This document shows, piece after piece, positions 41,933 through 43,726 of a DNA stretch of 43,726 bases. A program made the translations under genes and the position numbers. Position 1 is the first letter of the stretch. Each line of letters begins with the position of its first letter. Source of the stretch: Thermosynechococcaceae cyanobacterium MS004 (GTDB lineage: Bacteria; Cyanobacteriota; Cyanobacteriia; Thermosynechococcales; Thermosynechococcaceae). The notes beneath the pieces are model-generated. The model was not told the DNA's origin and searched no databases. It saw only the letters and a list, made by a program, of their open reading frames with translations. The stretch covers positions 1 through 43,726 of the forward strand of contig JAKRSB010000016.1 in the NCBI GenBank assembly GCA_022402525.1. Reading direction: 5' to 3'.

Positions 41933-42862
41933 ATGAAACCTTTCACCTCACGAGACTTTCAGCATTTCGGTCAATTTTTGAAAGCGCGGCAGCTTGTCAT
42001 CTTGACGATGATCTTGATTTTGGGCTTGACCAGCGTAGGCTGCGGGGGAGGTACAGCCTCGCAGAAGCCCGCAACCCCAACGGGTAGCCAAGCTCAAACC
42101 ACGGCTCAGCCCAACAGTGTCATTGCGGATGGTAAATATCCCGTACAGCAGGCCACCTATAATGACGGCGATGGCGAATATACGCTCTTTCTGCTCAACA
42201 CGCCCCCCGGCACTCCGGCCACGTTCCGTACAGCCAATCTGCAAATGGCTCAGCTTACGCCTGAGGAAGTATCAGCCGCTCAGTCAGCCTACTTAGAGGT
42301 CAAGAACAAACAGGCGGCGCTTCATATTCCCCAAGACTTTAAGCTGGAGTATGTCCACAACGTGGTGGAGCAGACACCCAATACTCAGACTGGGCAAGTC
42401 GAACCGCGAGTGGTGCGCCAGGAGTCCAGCTTTTGGTCGCCCTTTGCGGGGGCGCTGGCAGGGCAGGTCGTGGGCAACCTCTTGTTTAGACCGCAATACT
42501 ATGTGCCGCCCGTGTATCAATCGGGAGGTGGGCTGTTTGGGTATGGTGGGTACGGCAGCTCTTACAGTCAAGCCGCATCGTCCTACCGCCAACGCTACAA
42601 TAGCGCCCCCGTGGCGGAGCGGAATCGGACGGTCTATCGCTCTACCCGGCGCACTACGAGTCGCACGACGGGCCTCGCCACCCCACCCCGTACTGGAACA
42701 TCCGCTAACCAGCGCTCGTCGGGGTCGGGGTTTGGGTCTAGTAATCTCAGAACCAGTCCTCAGCAAAGAATTCGGACCCAGCGCCCTTCTGGCTTTGGGA
42801 GTGGACGCTCTTCTGGTTTTGGCAGCAGACGCTCGTTTTCGGGCGGGGGGCGTCGTCGCTAG
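41933..42862 (+). CDS. Lipoprotein with glycine/serine/arginine-rich tail
   Basis: A 309-residue predicted lipoprotein. A hydrophobic segment (LVILTMILILGLTSVGC) ends in a lipobox at Cys37. Residues about 65-165 are ordered, with QQATYNDGDGEYTLFLLN and VHNVVEQTPNTQ. A glycine-rich membrane-like segment (FAGALAGQVVGNLLF) follows, then tyrosine/proline-rich sequence. A tail rich in Arg, Ser and Gly (about 225-309) contains repeated SGFGS units and ends GGGRRR. I do not recognise a family. Low-complexity, basic tails are common in surface-associated cyanobacterial proteins. Confidence 0.6.
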   Translation: MKPFTSRDFQHFGQFLKARQLVILTMILILGLTSVGCGGGTASQKPATPTGSQAQTTAQPNSVIADGKYPVQQATYNDGDGEYTLFLLNTPPGTPATFRTANLQMAQLTPEEVSAAQSAYLEVKNKQAALHIPQDFKLEYVHNVVEQTPNTQTGQVEPRVVRQESSFWSPFAGALAGQVVGNLLFRPQYYVPPVYQSGGGLFGYGGYGSSYSQAASSYRQRYNSAPVAERNRTVYRSTRRTTSRTTGLATPPRTGTSANQRSSGSGFGSSNLRTSPQQRIRTQRPSGFGSGRSSGFGSRRSFSGGGRRR

Positions 42863-42872
42863 TTGTCCCACT

Positions 42873-42965
42873 GATCTCAAATGATTCGATTCTCAAATGA
42901 TCGGTTCTCAAATGATCAGTCAATTCAAGCTTGGCGAAGCCCATCATTGAAGCCCATCACTGAAG
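42873..42965. repeat. Two tandem repeats after the glycine-rich gene
   Basis: TCTCAAATGAT units (three copies, 42876-42920) and a GAAGCCCATCA duplication (42937-42965). Confidence 0.7.
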
Positions 42966-43122
42966 ACGCTGAGCAGGGAGACGGACTAAACTAGGGCTAA
43001 TCAAGAACGCAAACACGGACGCCAAACACAGGTGCCAAAGGCGATCGCCCTTAAGTCTTGCTGGGGCAGATTGTTTGGCGGGTTCGTTAGTGCGCTGGGC
43101 AGCAGCAGTGAACTTTTGGGGT

Positions 43123-43726
43123 ATGGCAGTGAGGTATGCAGTGAACTTTGCAACGGTTGGTTTTCCGAAGGGTTTTCCGAAGCTTCGCCCCCTGATTTTG
43201 GTGGCGCTCTTTTTTAGCACCCTGCTGGGCAGCTTTGTGCTGTTTCCTGGCGATCGCATTCAGGCTGCTGCCCCGCCTGCCGCCCCACCTGTTGCCTCAC
43301 CTGCTGTATCCCTTACCCAAGGAGTAACGCAAACCGTCTTAAAAAATGGTCTGACCGTTTTGGCCAAAGAAATTCATACCGCTCCCGTGGTGAGCGTCCA
43401 GCTTTGGTATCGGGTGGGGTCGCGCAATGAAGGGGAAGGCATCAACGGCCTGTCCCATCAGCTAGAGCATCTTTTGTTTAAGGGCACCAAAGACCGACCG
43501 ATTCAGTTTGGCCGACTCTTTAGCGCCCTAGGCAGTCAGTCCAACGCCTTTACCAGCTACGACATGACCACCTACTACGGCACTGTAAAGCGCGACAAGC
43601 TCGATGCGCTCTTGGTGCTAGAGGCGGACCGGATGCAAAATTCGCGAAATACAGCTGAAGACTTAGAAAGCGAAAAGAGGGTTGTTATCTCCGAGCTACA
43701 GGGCTATGAAAACAGCCCTGGCTATC
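43123..43726 (+). CDS. M16-family zinc peptidase (N-terminal part, continues beyond window)
   Basis: A partial gene cut by the window edge. ATG at 43123 opens a frame with a long signal or anchor (LRPLILVALFFSTLLGSFVLF) and a Pro/Ala-rich spacer. The M16 catalytic domain then begins at TVLKNGLTVLAKE. The inverted zinc motif HxxEH is seen as HQLEH, within GLSHQLEHLLFKGT. The block GSQSNAFTSYDMTTYYG and the end SEKRVVISELQGYENSPGY, which holds the downstream metal-ligand glutamate region, are typical. Such proteins are periplasmic processing-peptidase-like proteases (PqqL/insulinase family) and often occur as pairs. The frame is open from 42973; GTG codons at 43090 and 43108 are alternative starts. 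Confidence 0.85.
   Translation, partial: MAVRYAVNFATVGFPKGFPKLRPLILVALFFSTLLGSFVLFPGDRIQAAAPPAAPPVASPAVSLTQGVTQTVLKNGLTVLAKEIHTAPVVSVQLWYRVGSRNEGEGINGLSHQLEHLLFKGTKDRPIQFGRLFSALGSQSNAFTSYDMTTYYGTVKRDKLDALLVLEADRMQNSRNTAEDLESEKRVVISELQGYENSPGY

Overview
The window looks like the chromosome of a cyanobacterium. The octamer GCGATCGC (HIP1) and its core recur throughout. Several genes are typical of the phylum: a CAAD/CURT1-like protein, an ABC1 kinase of the cyanobacterial type, a GDT1/Mnx manganese exporter, a DUF1517-like protein and a standalone HdrB-like CCG protein. Genes are interleaved on both strands. Intergenic DNA is unusually rich in short tandem repeats with units of about 8-18 bp. 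A non-autonomous inverted-repeat element of about 155 bp (MITE-like) is present three times. I cannot name the genus.

Layout. (1) 191-6341 is a purine/ureide catabolic cluster. A minus-strand group (PuuE allantoinase, an AGCT-fold protein, a GntR/FCD regulator) diverges from a plus-strand operon (HpxO urate hydroxylase, HIU hydrolase, OHCU decarboxylase, M20 amidohydrolase). Together they should take urate through 5-hydroxyisourate, OHCU and allantoin to allantoate and beyond. (2) 6741-12287 holds an ArsR regulator, a CAAD protein, a DUF2993 protein, a GDT1 Mn exporter behind a probable yybP-ykoY manganese riboswitch, and a ComEC whose lactamase-like domain has lost its metal motif. (3) 12351-16728 holds a MITE, tRNA-Ser(CGA), and an island of decaying accessory genes: fragments of a PLD-helicase, a truncated Rpn-type protein, two Uma2 genes and an intact DUF2281/PIN toxin-antitoxin pair. 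(4) 16995-24348, mostly minus strand: a UgpC-type ABC ATPase, a pentapeptide-repeat protein, an unknown protein, an FHA protein, a membrane-anchored GTPase and a CCG-domain protein. (5) 24721-31022: DUF4870, GatB, an unexplained structured intergenic element, an ABC1 kinase, a small membrane protein and an MFS transporter. (6) 31094-35512: an anti-sigma/ECF sigma pair, then three genes for exported proteins. One joins a sphingomyelinase-D-like phosphodiesterase domain to a PLAT domain; the other two are small secreted proteins without a clear family. (7) 35836-43726: CobA, a PilP/GspC-like lipoprotein, a peptide-type ABC binding protein and permease, a DUF1517-like protein, a glycine-rich lipoprotein and the start of an M16 peptidase.

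The most interesting observation is in region 6. All three exported-protein genes carry the same 43-nt bipartite upstream element, with an invariant CTTGATCTAAG block and a TACT-ATTACAACT block at identical spacing. They look like a small co-regulated secretome module: a toxin-like lipase and two companions. A sigma/anti-sigma pair next door is a possible but unproven regulator. The ureide cluster, the MITE family with a 7-bp target duplication, and a possible small RNA at about 26928-27049 are the next most useful leads.
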